Source of the DNA: Lepus europaeus
Taxonomy: Eukaryota > Chordata > Mammalia > Lagomorpha > Leporidae
Reading direction: 5' to 3'
NCBI RefSeq assembly: GCF_033115175.1
Contig: NC_084850.1
Coordinates: 100,875,439 to 100,939,438, forward strand
DNA: 64,000 bases
Part shown: positions 22,398 to 34,200 of the stretch, piece after piece
Layout of the letters: each line of letters starts with the position of its first letter
Numbering within the stretch: position 1 is the first letter of the stretch
Translations under genes and position numbers: made by a program
Notes under the pieces: generated by a model
What the model saw: the letters and a program-made list of their open reading frames with translations, nothing else
Told to the model about the DNA's origin: nothing
Database searches by the model: none

Positions 22398-22641
22398 TCC
22401 ATTCACTGGTTCACTCCCTAGATGGTCACAACAGCCAGAGCTGAGCTGATCTGAAACCAGGAGCCAAGAGCCTTCTCTGGGTCTCCCACATGGGTGCAGG
22501 GGCCCACATCTTCTACTGCTTCCGCAGGCCGTAGCAGAGAGCTGGATTGGAAGTGGAGCAGCCAGGACTTGAATTGGTGCCCATATGGGATGCTGGCACT
22601 GCAGGCAGTGGCTTTACCTGCTAACGCCACAGCACTGGCCC
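22299..22641 (-). mobile_element. CSINE, nested, with (GA)n
   Basis: Target duplication CCCAAGTGGCAT at 22287-22298 and 22642-22653; internal GA run of about 45 bp. Confidence 0.94.
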
Positions 22642-22704
22642 CCCAAGTGGCATCTAACCACTGCACCAAATACCTGACTCTCCATATTTTTAAGAGTTAC
22701 ATGC

Positions 22705-23056
22705 GGGGCTGGCACTGTGGCGTAGTGGGTAAAGCCGTCGCCTGCAGTGCCAGCAACCCATATGGGCGCCGGTTCTAGTCTCGGCTGCTCTGCTTCCAAT
22801 CCAGCTCTCTACTATGGCCTGGGAAAGCAGTAGAAGATGGCCCAAGTCCTTGGGCCCCTGCACCCACGTGGGAGACCTAGAAGAAGCTCCTGGCTCCTGG
22901 CTTCAGATCAGCTCAGCTCTGGCTTTCGCAGCCAATTGAGGAGTGGACCAGTGGATGGAAGACCTCTCTCTGTCTCTTGCTCTGCCTCTCCTTCTCTCTC
23001 TTTGTAACTCTGACTTTCAAGTAAATAAATAAATCTTTTAAAAAATAAATTTAAAA
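22705..23056 (+). mobile_element. CSINE
   Basis: Perfect target duplication AAGAGTTACATGC at 22692-22704 and 23057-23069. Confidence 0.95.
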
Positions 23057-23082
23057 AAGAGTTACATGCAAGGACTTTGGAA

Positions 23083-23151
23083 GTTATTTTTTAAAAGATT
23101 TACTTATGCATTTGAAAAGCAGAGTTACAAGAGGGTGGGGGGGGAGAGGTC
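23083..23151 (-). mobile_element. CSINE 3'-end fragment
   Basis: AAAGATTTACTTATGCATTT through AGTTACAAGAGG. What may be the other end of the same copy appears at 23792-23850 (ends AGGTCAAACACTAGCCCC), beyond the RPL21 fragment and another SINE. Confidence 0.75.
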
Positions 23152-23462
23152 CTTTCTCTGACTTTATTCTGTTTCTGCTCATTTTCCTTCCTGGAGCTAT
23201 CTTGGGTCTTAGAGCACTTAATATGCTCGATATGTGCCTTAATTCTCTTGGCAAGAATTTTGCCCTTAACTTGTTTGTTTACAACAATGTCAACAGCATG
23301 CTGGGTGACATTGTAAACTCTTCCAGTGTTACTATGGTAATGTGGATGGGCCATTCCCTTTTGAGCAGCACCCATTACCTGGAAGTCTACAATATCACCT
23401 TTCTTGTGGATGTGCATGTATGTGGCCAAAGGAACAACTGCATGTTTTCTTTTATAAGAAAT
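23152..23462 (-). pseudogene. RPL21 processed pseudogene fragment
   Basis: Minus-strand translation matches the middle of ribosomal protein L21: [20 protein letters not shown], then [36 protein letters not shown] and [12 protein letters not shown]. It is intronless, and lacks the N-terminus and about the last 40 residues with the 3' UTR. It is wedged between pieces of CSINE. Confidence 0.9.
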
Positions 23463-23472
23463 TAATTAATTG

Positions 23473-23710
23473 GGGGCTGGTGTTGTGGCACTGAGGGTTA
23501 AGCAGCCACATGCAACAGCAGCATCCCATAAAGAGTGCCAGTTTGAGCTATAGCTGCTCTGCTTCCTAGCTAGTTCCCTGCTAATGTACCTAGGAAAGTA
23601 GTAGAGGATGGCCCATGTGCTCATGGGAGATCTGAATGGAGTTCTGGGCTCCTGGGTTTGGCCTGCCTCAGCCTGGCTATCTGGATAGTAAAGCAGTGAG
23701 TGGAAGATCG

Positions 23711-23742
<32 letters not shown>

Positions 23743-23786
23743 ACTCTGCCTTTTACATAAATGAATCAATCTTAGGAAAAAAAAGA
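23473..23786 (+). mobile_element. CSINE
   Basis: GGGGCTGGTGTTGTGGCACT head, (CT)n, and ATAAATGAATCAATCTTAGG tail. Confidence 0.9.
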
Positions 23787-23906
23787 AAAAACTTGGGCAC
23801 TCCGATGTGAGACTTGGGCAGCCAAGATGTTAGGTCAAACACTAGCCCCTCCATGTCTTTTGCTTTAATAAAATTTATTTTGCAGTGTTTTGTTAAACAT
23901 ATTTTT

Positions 23907-23950
23907 TAACATTTATTTATCTATTTGAAAGTGAGAGTTACACAGAGAGA

Positions 23951-23994
<44 letters not shown>

Positions 23995-24249
23995 ATCTTC
24001 CATTCACTGATTTACTCCCCAAATGCCCACAGTGACCAGGTCTGGAGCCAAAGCCAGAAGCCTGGAGCTTCATCCAGGTCTCCCACATGGGTGCAAAGGC
24101 CCAAGGCTTTGGGCCATCTTCCACTGCTTTCCCCAGCATGTTACCAGGGAGATGGATTGGAAGTGGAACAGCCTGGACATGAACCAGTCCCTATATGGGA
24201 TGCGGGATCACAGGTGGCAGCTTTACCTGCTACACCACAACACAGGCCC
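23907..24249 (-). mobile_element. CSINE with (GA)n
   Basis: ATTTATTTATCTATTTGAAA to CTACACCACAACACAGGCCC; GA run 23954-23991. Confidence 0.9.
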
Positions 24250-24616
24250 TGAGATAATATATTCTCAGTTTACATTATAGTCAAAGACTTAATGCTCCCC
24301 TAAAAAAAGAGATCAGCAAATAGAAAGTAAAAAGACCGTAGTTCAGGAGGAACCCCTCCATGTTTTCTAGAAGGCCTAGAGAATATATATCAGGTTCCTC
24401 TCCTCTATTTCTTTGTACTGCTCATTTTGGGGAATTACTGCTGGGAGATAGCAGTTCCAGCCAAAAGTCTATTGTACACTTTTCTTAGAAGAAGAAGAAG
24501 GAGAAGGAAGAATTTTGAATGTTTTCACCATAAATACATGATAAGTGTTGGAGGAGATAGATACATTTGCCCTGATGTGAACATCATACCATGTATACAT
24601 GAATTGAAACATTGTA

Positions 24617-24911
24617 TGGGGATGGGCTGTGGTGAGGACACCACTTGAAATGCCCTTCATCCCACATCGGAACACCTGGGTTTGAGTTCTGGCTCTGCTT
24701 ACAGTTCCAGCTACCCGCTAATGTGCACTGTAGGAAGTAGCAGATGATAGTTCAAGTACTTGGGTCTTCTATCACTCATGCAAGAGATCCAAATTGAGTT
24801 TTGGGCTCCTGGCTTTGGCCTGTCCAGCCCCTGCTGTTGCTAGCATATGAGGAATGAACCAGAGGATGAAAGATCTCTGTCTCTTTCTGCCTTTCAAACG
24901 AGTTCAAATTT
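24617..24911 (+). mobile_element. CSINE, old
   Basis: Diverged copy: CATCCCACATCGGAACACC, CTCCTGGCTTTGGCCTG, TTTCTGCCTTTCAAACGAG. Confidence 0.8.
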
Positions 24912-24924
24912 AAAAATATTTTTA

Positions 24925-25252
24925 GGGGCTGGCACTGTGGCACAGTGAGTTAAAGCCCCAGCCTGCAGCTCCAGCATCCCGTATGGGTACCGGTTCCAGT
25001 CCTGGCTGCTCCACTTCCCATCCAGCTCTCTGCTATAGCCTGGGAAAGCAGTGGAAGATGTCCCAAGTCCTTGGGCTCCAGCACCCACGTGGGAGACCCA
25101 AAACCCAGAAGAAGCTCCCGGCTCCTGGCTTTGGATCAGCTCAGCTTTGGCTGTTGCAGTCATTTGGGGAGTGAACCAGTGAAATGGAAGACCTCTCTCG
25201 CTCTCTGGCTCTCTCTAACTCTGTCTTTCAAATAAATAAAATAATTCTTTAA
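24925..25252 (+). mobile_element. CSINE
   Basis: Direct repeats AAAAATATTTTTA at 24912 and 25253. Confidence 0.93.
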
Positions 25253-25350
25253 AAAAATATTTTTAAATGTTAAAGCATAGAAGAAATATATAGAGGACAT
25301 CAAGCTCAGGAAAGATGAATTGTCTGTATTGTGTTAACAGAGAAAATAGA

Positions 25351-25670
25351 TTTTTAAAAGATTTATTTATTTATTTGAAAGTCTAAGTTACACAGAGAGA
25401 GAAGGAGAGGCAGAGAGAGAGAGAGAGAGAGAGAGGTCTTCCATCCACTGGTTCACTCCTCAGCTGGCCACTATGGCCGGAGCTGTGCTGATCTGAAGCC
25501 AGGTACCAGGAGCTTCTTCCAGGTCTCCCATGTGGGTGCAGGGGCTCAAGCACTTGGGCCATCTTTTACTGCTTTTCCAGGCCATAGCAGAGAGCTGGAT
25601 CAGAAGTGGAGCAGCTGGGACTCAAATCGGCCACCCATATGGGAACTGCTATGCCACAGTGCCGGCACCA
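25351..25670 (-). mobile_element. CSINE
   Basis: AAAGATTTATTTATTTATTT to GCCACAGTGCCGGCACC. Confidence 0.92.
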
Positions 25671-25699
25671 AGAAACTAGATTTTAAGGCTGTGGCTATC

Positions 25700-26020
25700 A
25701 GGACTGGAGCCATGGCCTAGTAGGTTAAGCCTCTGCCTGCAGCACCAGCATCCCATATGGGTGCCGGTTTGAGTCCAGGCTGCCCCACTTTCGATCCAGG
25801 TATCTGCTATGGCCTGGGAAAGTAGCAGAAAATGGCCCATGTGCTTGGGCCCCTGCACCCATGTGGGAGACCCAGAAGAAGCTCCTGGCTCCTGGCTTTG
25901 GATCAGCCCATGTCTGGCTGTTGTGGCCATTTGGGTAGTGAACCAGCAGACAGAAGATCTCCCTCTCTCTGTCTGTAACTTTGCCTCTCAAATAAATAAA
26001 TAAATAAATCTTCTTTAAAA
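25700..26020 (+). mobile_element. CSINE
   Basis: GACTGGAGCCATGGCCTAG to (AAAT)n tail; imperfect repeats GCTGTGGCTAT/GCTGCAGCTAT flank it. Confidence 0.92.
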
Positions 26021-26323
26021 ATGCTGCAGCTATTATAAAAAATAAAGGGATATTATAAAAGGGTGAACTCATCAGGAAGCCATACCATCATGAATGTGTA
26101 AAATGAATAGTAACAGGATTTCAAAATCTGACCCAAAATCTTACAGAAAAAAAGGGAGAAATACACAAGTCCACAGTCATGGTTGAAGATTTTTACCATC
26201 CTGTGCTCAGTAGCTGATAGAACCACATGATTTGTAAGCTATAGGAGGCTTCCACCTCCAACCAAGAGAGAATAATGGTGACTGGATTTCCTCTACTGCC
26301 TGAAACAAACAAGAATCCAGGCA

Positions 26324-26656
26324 GGGGCTGGCGCTGTGGTGCAGCGGGTTAAAGCCCTGGCCTGAAGCTCCGGCATCCCATGTGGGCACCAGAGGAACAC
26401 CAGCTGTTCCTCTTCTGATCCAGTTCTCTGCTATGGCTTGGGAAAGCAGTGGAGTCTGGGAAAGCAGTGGAGTCCTTAAGCCCCTGCACTCTTGTGGGAG
26501 ACCTGTAGGAGGCTCCTGTCTCCTGGCTTTGAATCAGCACAGCTCTGGCCATTGCAGCCATCTGGGGAGTGAACCAGTGGATGGAAGACCTCTCTCTCTG
26601 TCTCTACCTCTCTCTGTAACTCAATCTTTCAAATAAATAAAATAAATCTTAAAAAA
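26324..26656 (+). mobile_element. CSINE with internal duplication
   Basis: Target repeats AAGAATCCAGRCA (26311, 26657). The phrase TGGGAAAGCAGTGGAGTC occurs twice in tandem near 26439-26475. Confidence 0.93.
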
Positions 26657-26689
26657 AAGAATCCAGACAAATTTATAAAAACACCAAAT

Positions 26690-27050
26690 CTCAAGACAGC
26701 AGACAGCAGACAATGAAGGAAAGTGATCCTTGAGAAATTGGAAACCAACAAGGTGAGCTGGAGACAGAGGGTCAACTTAGTGTGGACCATGAAAATATTA
26801 TGCTATTTGAACTAAGCCAGACACAGGACAAATATGCGGTATCTCAAATAGACTAATCCATAAAGACAGGAAGTAGCACGGAGGTTATTGAGGTCTAGGG
26901 GGTGGGGAAGGATGCGGAGTTATTGCCAGAAGGGTACACAGTTTCTGTTTGGGATGATGAAAAAGTTTTGGAAATATACAGTGGTCACTGTTACACAACA
27001 ACAAATGTACTCCTGAATGTATACTGAATCGTATACTGAAAAATGATAAC
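26690..27050 (+). mobile_element. L1 3' UTR-like fragment
   Basis: AAGCCAGACACAGGACAAAT, AAGACAGGAAGTAGCACGG and GGGATGATGAAAAAGTTTTG follow the old L1M 3' UTR order. Confidence 0.7.
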
Positions 27051-27412
27051 TTCTACTTGATGCATACTTTACCATTATTTATGGGAAGGATAAAGGGGAA
27101 TATTATGAACACATTCATGCCAATAATTTGGACACAAAATATCCATGCCCACTCAGGAAGAAAGGGATAACTTAATTAGCCCTATATGTATGGACTACAT
27201 TGCATTTGTACTAAAACACCTTTCCACAAATGAAATGCCAAGCCCATATGACTTCCTTGGAGAATCCTATCGTATAGTTAAGAGAGAAGTAGAACAAATT
27301 CTGCCCTAACTATTCTAGAAAATCAAGGAGGAGAGGATACTTCTCAACTCATTCTATGAGACTAGCATTACTTTAATACAAAACCAGAGAAGTTATGACA
27401 AAGAAAGAAACC

Positions 27413-27690
27413 TGGGGAGGGCATTCAGTACAGTAGTTAAGCGTGGGATGCCCATATCCAGTATCAGAGTGCCTGGGACTGAGTGTCTTTCTCATGCACA
27501 TCCTGGGAGGCAGTAGATAATGGTTCAGTTACTTGGGTCTCTGCCACCCATGTGGGAGACCCAAATTGAGTTCTGGGCTCCTGGCTTCAGCTTGGCCCAG
27601 CCTTGAATGTTTTTGAGCACTTTGGGAATGAACCGATGGATGGAAGACTCTGTTTCTCTTTGCCTTTTTAATAAAAAATGAAAATAAATA
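27413..27690 (+). mobile_element. CSINE within L1
   Basis: GGGATGCCCATATCCAGTAT to CTTTGCCTTTTTAATAAA; diverged. Confidence 0.85.
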
Positions 27691-27906
27691 AAAATTATAA
27701 AGAGCAAATTATACATAACTACACTTCATGAATACAGGTACAGGATTTCATAACAATTTAGTAAATCAAATCTAATAATATATGCAAAGGAAAATACATA
27801 AAGATAAAATTTTATTTCTTCTAGTAATGCTAGCAAATCCACAAAATCATAAAAAAAAAGATGCAGAATAACCATTTGACAAAATCCCACATCCATCCCT
27901 GATTAA

Positions 27907-28075
27907 AGAACAACTTTTTAAAAAATATTTATTTATTTATTTGAAAAGCAGAGTTATGGAGAGAGGGAGCTGGATCTGAAGTGGAACAACTGGCACTTGA
28001 GCCGGTGCTCATATGAGATATCGGTGTTTCAGGCAGCAGCTTAACCTGCTGCAACACAGCTCTGGCCTCTAAAGA
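27907..28075 (-). mobile_element. CSINE, internally deleted, within L1
   Basis: ATTTATTTATTTATTTGAAA jumps from the purine tract to GAGCTGGATCTGAAGTGG, missing about 150 bp. Confidence 0.85.
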
Positions 28076-28085
28076 AAAACTTGCA

Positions 28086-28428
28086 AGGAGCAAGTGTTGT
28101 GGCACAGTGGGTTAAGCCATTATTTCAGACACCCACATCCCATATTGGAGTGCCTGGTTCAAGTCCTGGCCTCACCACTTCTTATTCATCTTCTCGCTGA
28201 TGCATCCTGGGAAGCCAGTAGATGATGGCTCAATTACTCGGACCCTTGCTGCCCACATGGGAGAACCGGATGGAGTTCCAGGCTTCTGGCTTCTGCCTGG
28301 CCCAAGGCAAGTGTTGTGGGCATTTGGGGAGTGAACCAGCAGTTGGAAGATAAAGATAATCTCTCTGTCACTCCCTCTCTGTGTGTCACATTGCCTTTCA
28401 AATGAATAAATACATCTTTTAAAAAAGA
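28086..28428 (+). mobile_element. CSINE within L1
   Basis: CAAGTGTTGTGGCACAGTG head to AAATGAATAAATACATC tail. Confidence 0.9.
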
Positions 28429-28921
28429 AACACTCTCAAAAGATTAGAAATAGAAGGAAATATCTCAACATGATAACAAGCAGCTACACATAACTCATTG
28501 TGACATCAAACTTCATGGCAAAAGCCTGACTGTCTTTCCTCTTAAGATCAAGAACAAAGCAAGATATTCACTCTCATCACTTCAATTCAACATTGTGCTG
28601 TTGGTTCCAGCCAGCGCAAAGGCAAGAAGAAAGAAAGAAAAGGCATATAGATTGGAAAGGAAGAAGCGAAGCTGTCTTTATTCAAAGATGATGTAATCAT
28701 ATGGAATCTACAAAGAAATAGAACCATGTTACTTTAGCTACATTGCAGGATATATCAATATACCTAAATTAATTGTATTTCTATAAACTAGTAGTGACCC
28801 ACGGGCCATTGAAATTTTAAACTATCATTTATTACAACACCAAAAACAAGAAATATTTAGGGAAAAACTCACCAAATACATGCAAGATATATACATTGGG
28901 TATAAAGCATTGATGAAGTGT

Positions 28922-29268
28922 GGGGGAGGCAGTGTTGTGGCACAGAAGGTTAAGCCTCCACTAAGGATGTCCGTATCCTGTATTGGAGTGCCTGGTTCCA
29001 GTCCCAGCTATTCTGTGCTTCTGATCCAGTTTCCCATGAATGTGCATCTGAGGCATTGATGGTGGCCCAAGTACTTGAGTTCCTTTCACTCTCATGGCAG
29101 AACATGATGGAGTTCTTGGCTCCTGGTTTTGACCTGACCCAACACTGGCTGTTGCGGGCATTTGGGGAGTGAATCAGAAGATGGAAGCCCTTGTCTCCCT
29201 CTCTGTCTTTCCCTCTCTCTTTGTCACTCTGCCTTTCAAATAAGTAAATAAATCTTTTAAAAAATTAA
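28922..29268 (+). mobile_element. CSINE
   Basis: GGCAGTGTTGTGGCACAGA head to TAAGTAAATAAATCTTTT tail. Confidence 0.9.
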
Positions 29269-29278
29269 GACTAATACA

Positions 29279-29535
29279 GGGGCTGGCATTGTGGCATAGT
29301 GGGTAAAGCTATTGCCTGTGATGGCAGCATCCCATAATGGTGCAGGTTTGAGACCCAGCAGCTCCACTTCCAATCCAATTCCCTGCTAATGAGCCTGGAA
29401 AAGCAGCAGAAGATGGCTCAAGTGCTAAGGCACCTGCAGCCATGTGGGAGACCTGGAGGAAGCTCCTGGCCCCTGGCTTTGGCCTGGCCAGGCCCTGGCC
29501 ATTGCAGCCATTTGGGGGGTAAACCAGCAGATGGA

Positions 29536-29574
<39 letters not shown>

Positions 29575-29625
29575 GTCTCTCTTCTCTCTCTGTAACTCTG
29601 CCTTTCAAAAAAATTTTTTTTTAAA
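29279..29625 (+). mobile_element. CSINE
   Basis: GGGGCTGGCATTGTGGCATA head, (TC)n, poly-A end. Confidence 0.9.
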
Positions 29626-29740
29626 AATGACATACATAGAAAAGAAGAAATGTCAAAGAAAAAAAATCTATGCGGAAAAAAACTTTAAAATGCCTTTGTC
29701 ATAACCCATAGATCTTTACAACACACAAAAAAATGCATCT

Positions 29741-30019
29741 TGGAGTGGGTGTTTGGCTTTAGTGGTTGAGGTTACTAGGGATGCCCACATTCCAAATGGG
29801 AGTGCCCTGCTAATGTGCACCCTGGGAGGCGATTTCTGCAGCCCACATGACAGACCCGGATTGAGTTACTGGCTCCTGGCTTGCAGCTCAAGTCCTGACT
29901 GCTGCTGCCTTTGAGAAGTACACCGATGGTTGGGAGGGTTTTTTTTGGGGGGTGGGGGTGGGGGTGGGGGGAAGGGTGTCTCCCTGCCTTTCAAACAAAT
30001 GTAAAATAAATAAAAATTA
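29741..30019 (+). mobile_element. CSINE, old
   Basis: Diverged copy with a G-rich insertion (29941-29975) and TTTCAAACAAATGTAAAATA tail. Confidence 0.78.
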
Positions 30020-30025
30020 AAAAAA

Positions 30026-30420
30026 TAAAATTACACTAACAGAATGGATAAGCAAAATGTGGTTTGGCATTCTACTCACCCAGAAAAAAATATGGATACA
30101 ATTTGTATGATGTTTGAAAGTATTACAATGAGTAACAGAAATCAGATACAAAAGTGCACAAAATGTCTCATTCCACTTGTAAGAACCGCTACAAAAGCCA
30201 GACACAATATATAGGAAAGGAAGGCCATCAGTGGTTGCCTGGGGTGGGGGTGGGGTTTGGGATGGGGCACAAAGGAACCTTTTGAGGGTAAAGAATGTCC
30301 TGTATCTTGATTGTGGGGGTGGTTACAAGGTTGCATACATTTGTCAGAGCTCACGGAATTCTTCTGTTATAATGGATGCATTGGTATAGAGGTGTATATA
30401 ATAAAGTCCATTCCATTACT
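30026..30420 (+). mobile_element. L1 3' end fragment
   Basis: GAATGGATAAGCAAAATGTG, GCCAGACACAATATATAGG and GTATATAATAAAGTCC follow an old L1 3' terminus. Confidence 0.7.
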
Positions 30421-30759
30421 AAAGGGCAGGGAAAAAAAGCCCTGACTGAAAATATTTTCCCACAACAGACAACTCCTATGATAATGAAAAGAAAAAAAAA
30501 AAACTGCATGAGATACCATTTCTTACTCTCAGGTCAGTGAGGATTATAATGTATGTTAAGGCTTATTTGAATGTTCCTGGTGTTTCACCAGTTCGTTCTT
30601 TTTTTAAATATTGTGTTTTTTTTTTCTCCCTTCGATTCACTGCCATTCTTTCTGGCATTTTAAATTTATTGGGTCATTTACCTAAAATAATATACTACAT
30701 CACGTTAACAAAATCATCGTCAGAGTTAGAAAATAAATTTTAAAAGGGCCAAGGGCTTT

Positions 30760-31206
30760 ATAAGAGGTGGGATTCCCCCGTTCGGGTCATCCGGAGGAGG
30801 GCGGGAACGAAACCGAGACCCGAGCAAAGCTTCCGCTTTCATTTCTATGGTTAAGTCAACCTTTCTCATTAAAGGAGTACCGCGGAAGGGCGATTTTCTG
30901 TCGGCAAACACTTCCTCAACGACGAGTCCACCCCTGAGGCAGGGGTGTCATAATGTCGCACCATAATAGGCAGTCTATGGGAGCTCAAACGCCAGATCCT
31001 ATGGCTTGCATTTCAGTAATACATGGAGTCACAATTCATCTGGCTTGCTCATTTCGCCCTCCTCTTTCCATCGGCAAAACGCCGAACTTCGGAATTACGT
31101 TGTTCCCCCTCCATTCCTGGCCAGTGGTTTGGTCAGACCTGAATACTGACAGCAGGCACGAGCTGCGTCTGCGTAGAAAGCTGACGGGGGGGTGGGGGGG
31201 AGGAAC
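30760..31206 (+). promoter_or_regulatory. GRIPAP1: GRIPAP1 upstream region and promoter, CpG-enriched
   Basis: The sequence changes abruptly from AT-rich L1/SINE DNA to repeat-free, CpG-bearing DNA about 450 bp before the ATG. It contains an 8-bp-stem palindrome CACCCCTG/CAGGGGTG (30929-30947) and a kappaB-like GGGATTCCCC (30769-30778). No TATA box at a sensible distance is seen. The transcription start is not determinable here. Confidence 0.6.
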
Positions 31207-31248
31207 ATGGCGCAAGCTCTGTCTGAGGAGGAGTTTCAGCGGATGCAG
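31207..31248 (+). CDS. GRIPAP1: GRIPAP1 exon 1
   Basis: 14 codons, [14 protein letters not shown]; donor CAG|GTGCCA. Confidence 0.95.
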
Positions 31249-34200
31249 GTGCCACTCGCTGTGGGAAAGACCACCGGGCTGGGCGAGCGGGGGCGGGGTA
31301 GCGAGCGGTCATGCCACCGCCTCTGACGAGTTGGTTGGGATGGACTCTTGAGTCTAAAGGGCTTGGGCTGGAGATGGGAAACTGAGGCGCTGAGTGGTGA
31401 AAACTGTTGGAATCCGAGATTCTGTAGGGCTTTGAAGATTGGATTCTGTTAGCTTTCTGGGCAGGGGAGAACGTCCTTGAATAGACATTACCTTACTCAG
31501 ACCTGGGGGTGGGGCGAGACCTTTGGGCTCGTGCGGGGGACACCATCGGTGGTGATAATGCTGGGCTTTGCGGGAAGGAGATTCTGACAGGGCGAAACCA
31601 TTTTGTGTGGAGAGGAAGGAAGCCGGCGTTGGGCCGTTTGCGTCATTGTGGGGGGAGCCCAGGAGAGGGCAATACCATTAGATGGTGGGAGGTGAAAAGT
31701 TTGTGGAAGATACCATTATGAGATGCGTTTCTGTGAGGCAGAGATCACTGATGAGGTGAATCCTAACAGGAGGCGGTACTGTTGCATGATTAGAAATGAT
31801 CTCATAATCCCTGTAGGGGGCAGGACCAGAGGGGGTGGGCGAAAGTAATACTTGGGACAGCATGCAGGGGAGATCACAGAGATTTTGGGAGGTAATCTGG
31901 GTATTCTTGCCACTTGGTTCTTTTCCAGCAGTGGGGATATTTGGAGAGGGGATGCATGGTCATAGTGTTCCACCGTAAGTGGGCCCTTGTTGAGAGTTGC
32001 TCACTGTGGGGAACTCTGAGAACCCCTTAGTGGGGTCCTGTAGGGGAAAGAGATGAACTCTTGAGTGAGGTTTGGTCATTCTATTGGATCTTGAATAAGG
32101 GAATCCAGTTGTCCCCTGTGTGAGGGACAGTGGAGATGGATGGAAGGGTGAACTATTTGACCATGAATGGGGAAGAACAGTGTAACCGGTGCAAGGAATT
32201 CTAAGTGAGCAGGAGAAAGCCACCTGGCCCACCTAAGACCTTGTAAGGAGAGACTCTAAGGGTGAAGAGCCTTCCCTTTGGATCGTGACTTGGAGCAATC
32301 TTGAGCGGGGAGGGGGCACCCTTGATTTAGAAAGACTGAGCCCACTGGCCCATGTAGAGGGGAAAAATGTTGGCTCCATAGCAGAGGGACTCCAAGGCTG
32401 TGCAAAGGATGTTCCAATTGGACCAGGAGTAGGAAAGATCTTGTAGAGGCTAAGGGTTGGGGGAGGGGGGCAGTGGGGGAGTGGAGGATGGTGCCATAAG
32501 AGGGAGGAGAAGGTCCTGGTAGAGTATGGGACAGTGAGCTGGTTTGGGAAGAACCAGCCTTGGGTCTAGAGGGTTGGCAGACAGGAGTGTGCTGTATGAA
32601 AAGACCCTTACTTCACTGTCCCTAAATTTTTGAAGAGGCTCTGGACATGTTTTCAGAGTCTTGCAGATGGAAGACCCTGGGAAGCCTCCTGACGCAGTGA
32701 AAGCTGGGGAGGAGAATACCAGACCCTCTTCTGCCCTCCTGGGCCTCTGAGTGGGATGAGGAGGATGGACTACACTCAACCCCTGACAGTCTTCAGCTAG
32801 GAGGCGGAGGAACTTTATCCTGTGGGCATGGATAACCACAGGACGCACCCAAACAAGAGCCTGCCCTGATCAGTGCTCTGGGATGGCCTGAGTGCCAAGT
32901 GGATTGAAACGGGGGAGATGGAGGAGTGCAAATGGCTAGGGGAGCTAAGGGAGGTGAGACAGGGGCTGAGGGCCTGGAAGCTCAGTGAGTATACAGTATG
33001 CATAGGTTTTAATGAGTAGCTAAAGAGGCACATGGAGGGACTGGGGCTTAGGGGCTTGGTTCACTCATGGTGGGGCTAGGGGTGGTTTCCTGACCATGTC
33101 TTTCCCCTTTCCTACTTCCCCTAAAGGCCCAGCTCCTGGAGCTTCGGACTAACAACTACCAGCTTTCAGATGAACTTCGCAAAAATGGTGTTGGTAAGCC
33201 AAAAAGGTCTCATTAGGTGATGGGGGACTGGAGTGGCTTTGGGGGATGGAGGCCAAGGTTTCCGCTCCCAGAGGCCTGGCAGGAAGACCTTTCAGCTTCT
33301 TGCCATTGCTTGAAGCTGAGATTCTCTGCTTTCCTTATACCAGAACTCGCCAGTCTTCGACAGAAGGTTGCCTACCTGGATAAGGAGTTCAGCAAAGCTC
33401 AGAAGGTACCTCCTTCTACCTACCCATCCATTCACCCATGCTTCCCTCTATCCATACCACTCATTCACCTACCTGGTGAGCCCCTACAGTGAACCAGACC
33501 TAATGTCACATGCTGCTTCCATGTACTCATTTAAAGAATTTGCATGGAAGTCTCTTGAGCTTGCTAATTTTACCTAATCCTGCTTAATTTAGTGATTCAT
33601 TTTAATTTACTCTTAATTCATTTCCAATTTCAATTACATACTCATTCTCATTCACTAACTTTTAATTAAATACTCAAATCTGTCAGGAAATCTGCCTTGA
33701 CTGTGCCTACCATCCTCCACTCACACTGTTGCTTTGTGCTCTTGCCTGTCATCCTTGTCATTGTTCTGTTGGTAAAATGAGGCCGAACCCATCTCTCATA
33801 GTCTCTAAAGATGAGGTAGAATATAACCTGCTATGGCCCCTCAAGATATTCAAGGTCCTCCTTTGTCTCCTTCTTTTATAGTTCATGCTTGGTAAATAGT
33901 TGTTGGATGAAGATTGCAGAATGCAGCGCGTCAGGCAGGCAGGAAGCAGAGCTTCTCTTTGGTAGGGTGCTGGTTCCCCAAACCTGGCAATTCCCTGCAC
34001 TGCCCATCGAGGGCATGGCAGCTTCTACATTGTATGGGAGGGATCGACAGAGATGTGTTTGGACAGATGTAGCAATGAAGTCACAATTTTTGAGTCTGGA
34101 GATTGAGCTCGTATAAGGTTGAATAAGGAACACCCCTTTCCTACATGCATACACACACACACACACACACCAGCCTAAGAACTTAGAGGAAAAGATGATA

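Larger units (their letters stand above)
21664..22690 (-). mobile_element. CSINE split by two younger CSINEs
   Basis: Pieces 21664-21696, 22048-22298 and 22654-22690 form one copy (GATTTATTTGA ... GTGCACATTATCAGC ... GCACCAAATACCTGAC). The insertions are 21697-22031 (+) and 22299-22641 (-). Confidence 0.9.
27060..28920 (+). mobile_element. L1 LINE remnant with ORF2 reverse-transcriptase segments
   Basis: Conceptual translation shows L1 ORF2 phrases in order: an LNSFYETSITLIQ segment near 27330-27380, an FDKIPHPSLIKEQ segment near 27870-27905, and AIL...FNIVLLVPASAK and LFKDDVIIW near 28580-28710. Frames are broken by stops and by SINE insertions at 27413-27690, 27907-28075 and 28086-28428. 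It is non-functional. Confidence 0.85.
16366..30759. other. TFE3-GRIPAP1 intergenic region
   Basis: About 14 kb with no recognisable gene, densely filled by CSINEs, L1 pieces, one RPL21 pseudogene fragment and old repeats listed separately. Unassigned stretches of more than 300 bp are 16400-16780, 20090-20460, 20801-21340 and 26020-26310. Confidence 0.75.

Noticed and set aside
30769-30778. NF-kappaB site GGGATTCCCC
   Set aside because: A single 10-mer match about 440 bp from the ATG is expected by chance often enough; noted only as a motif.
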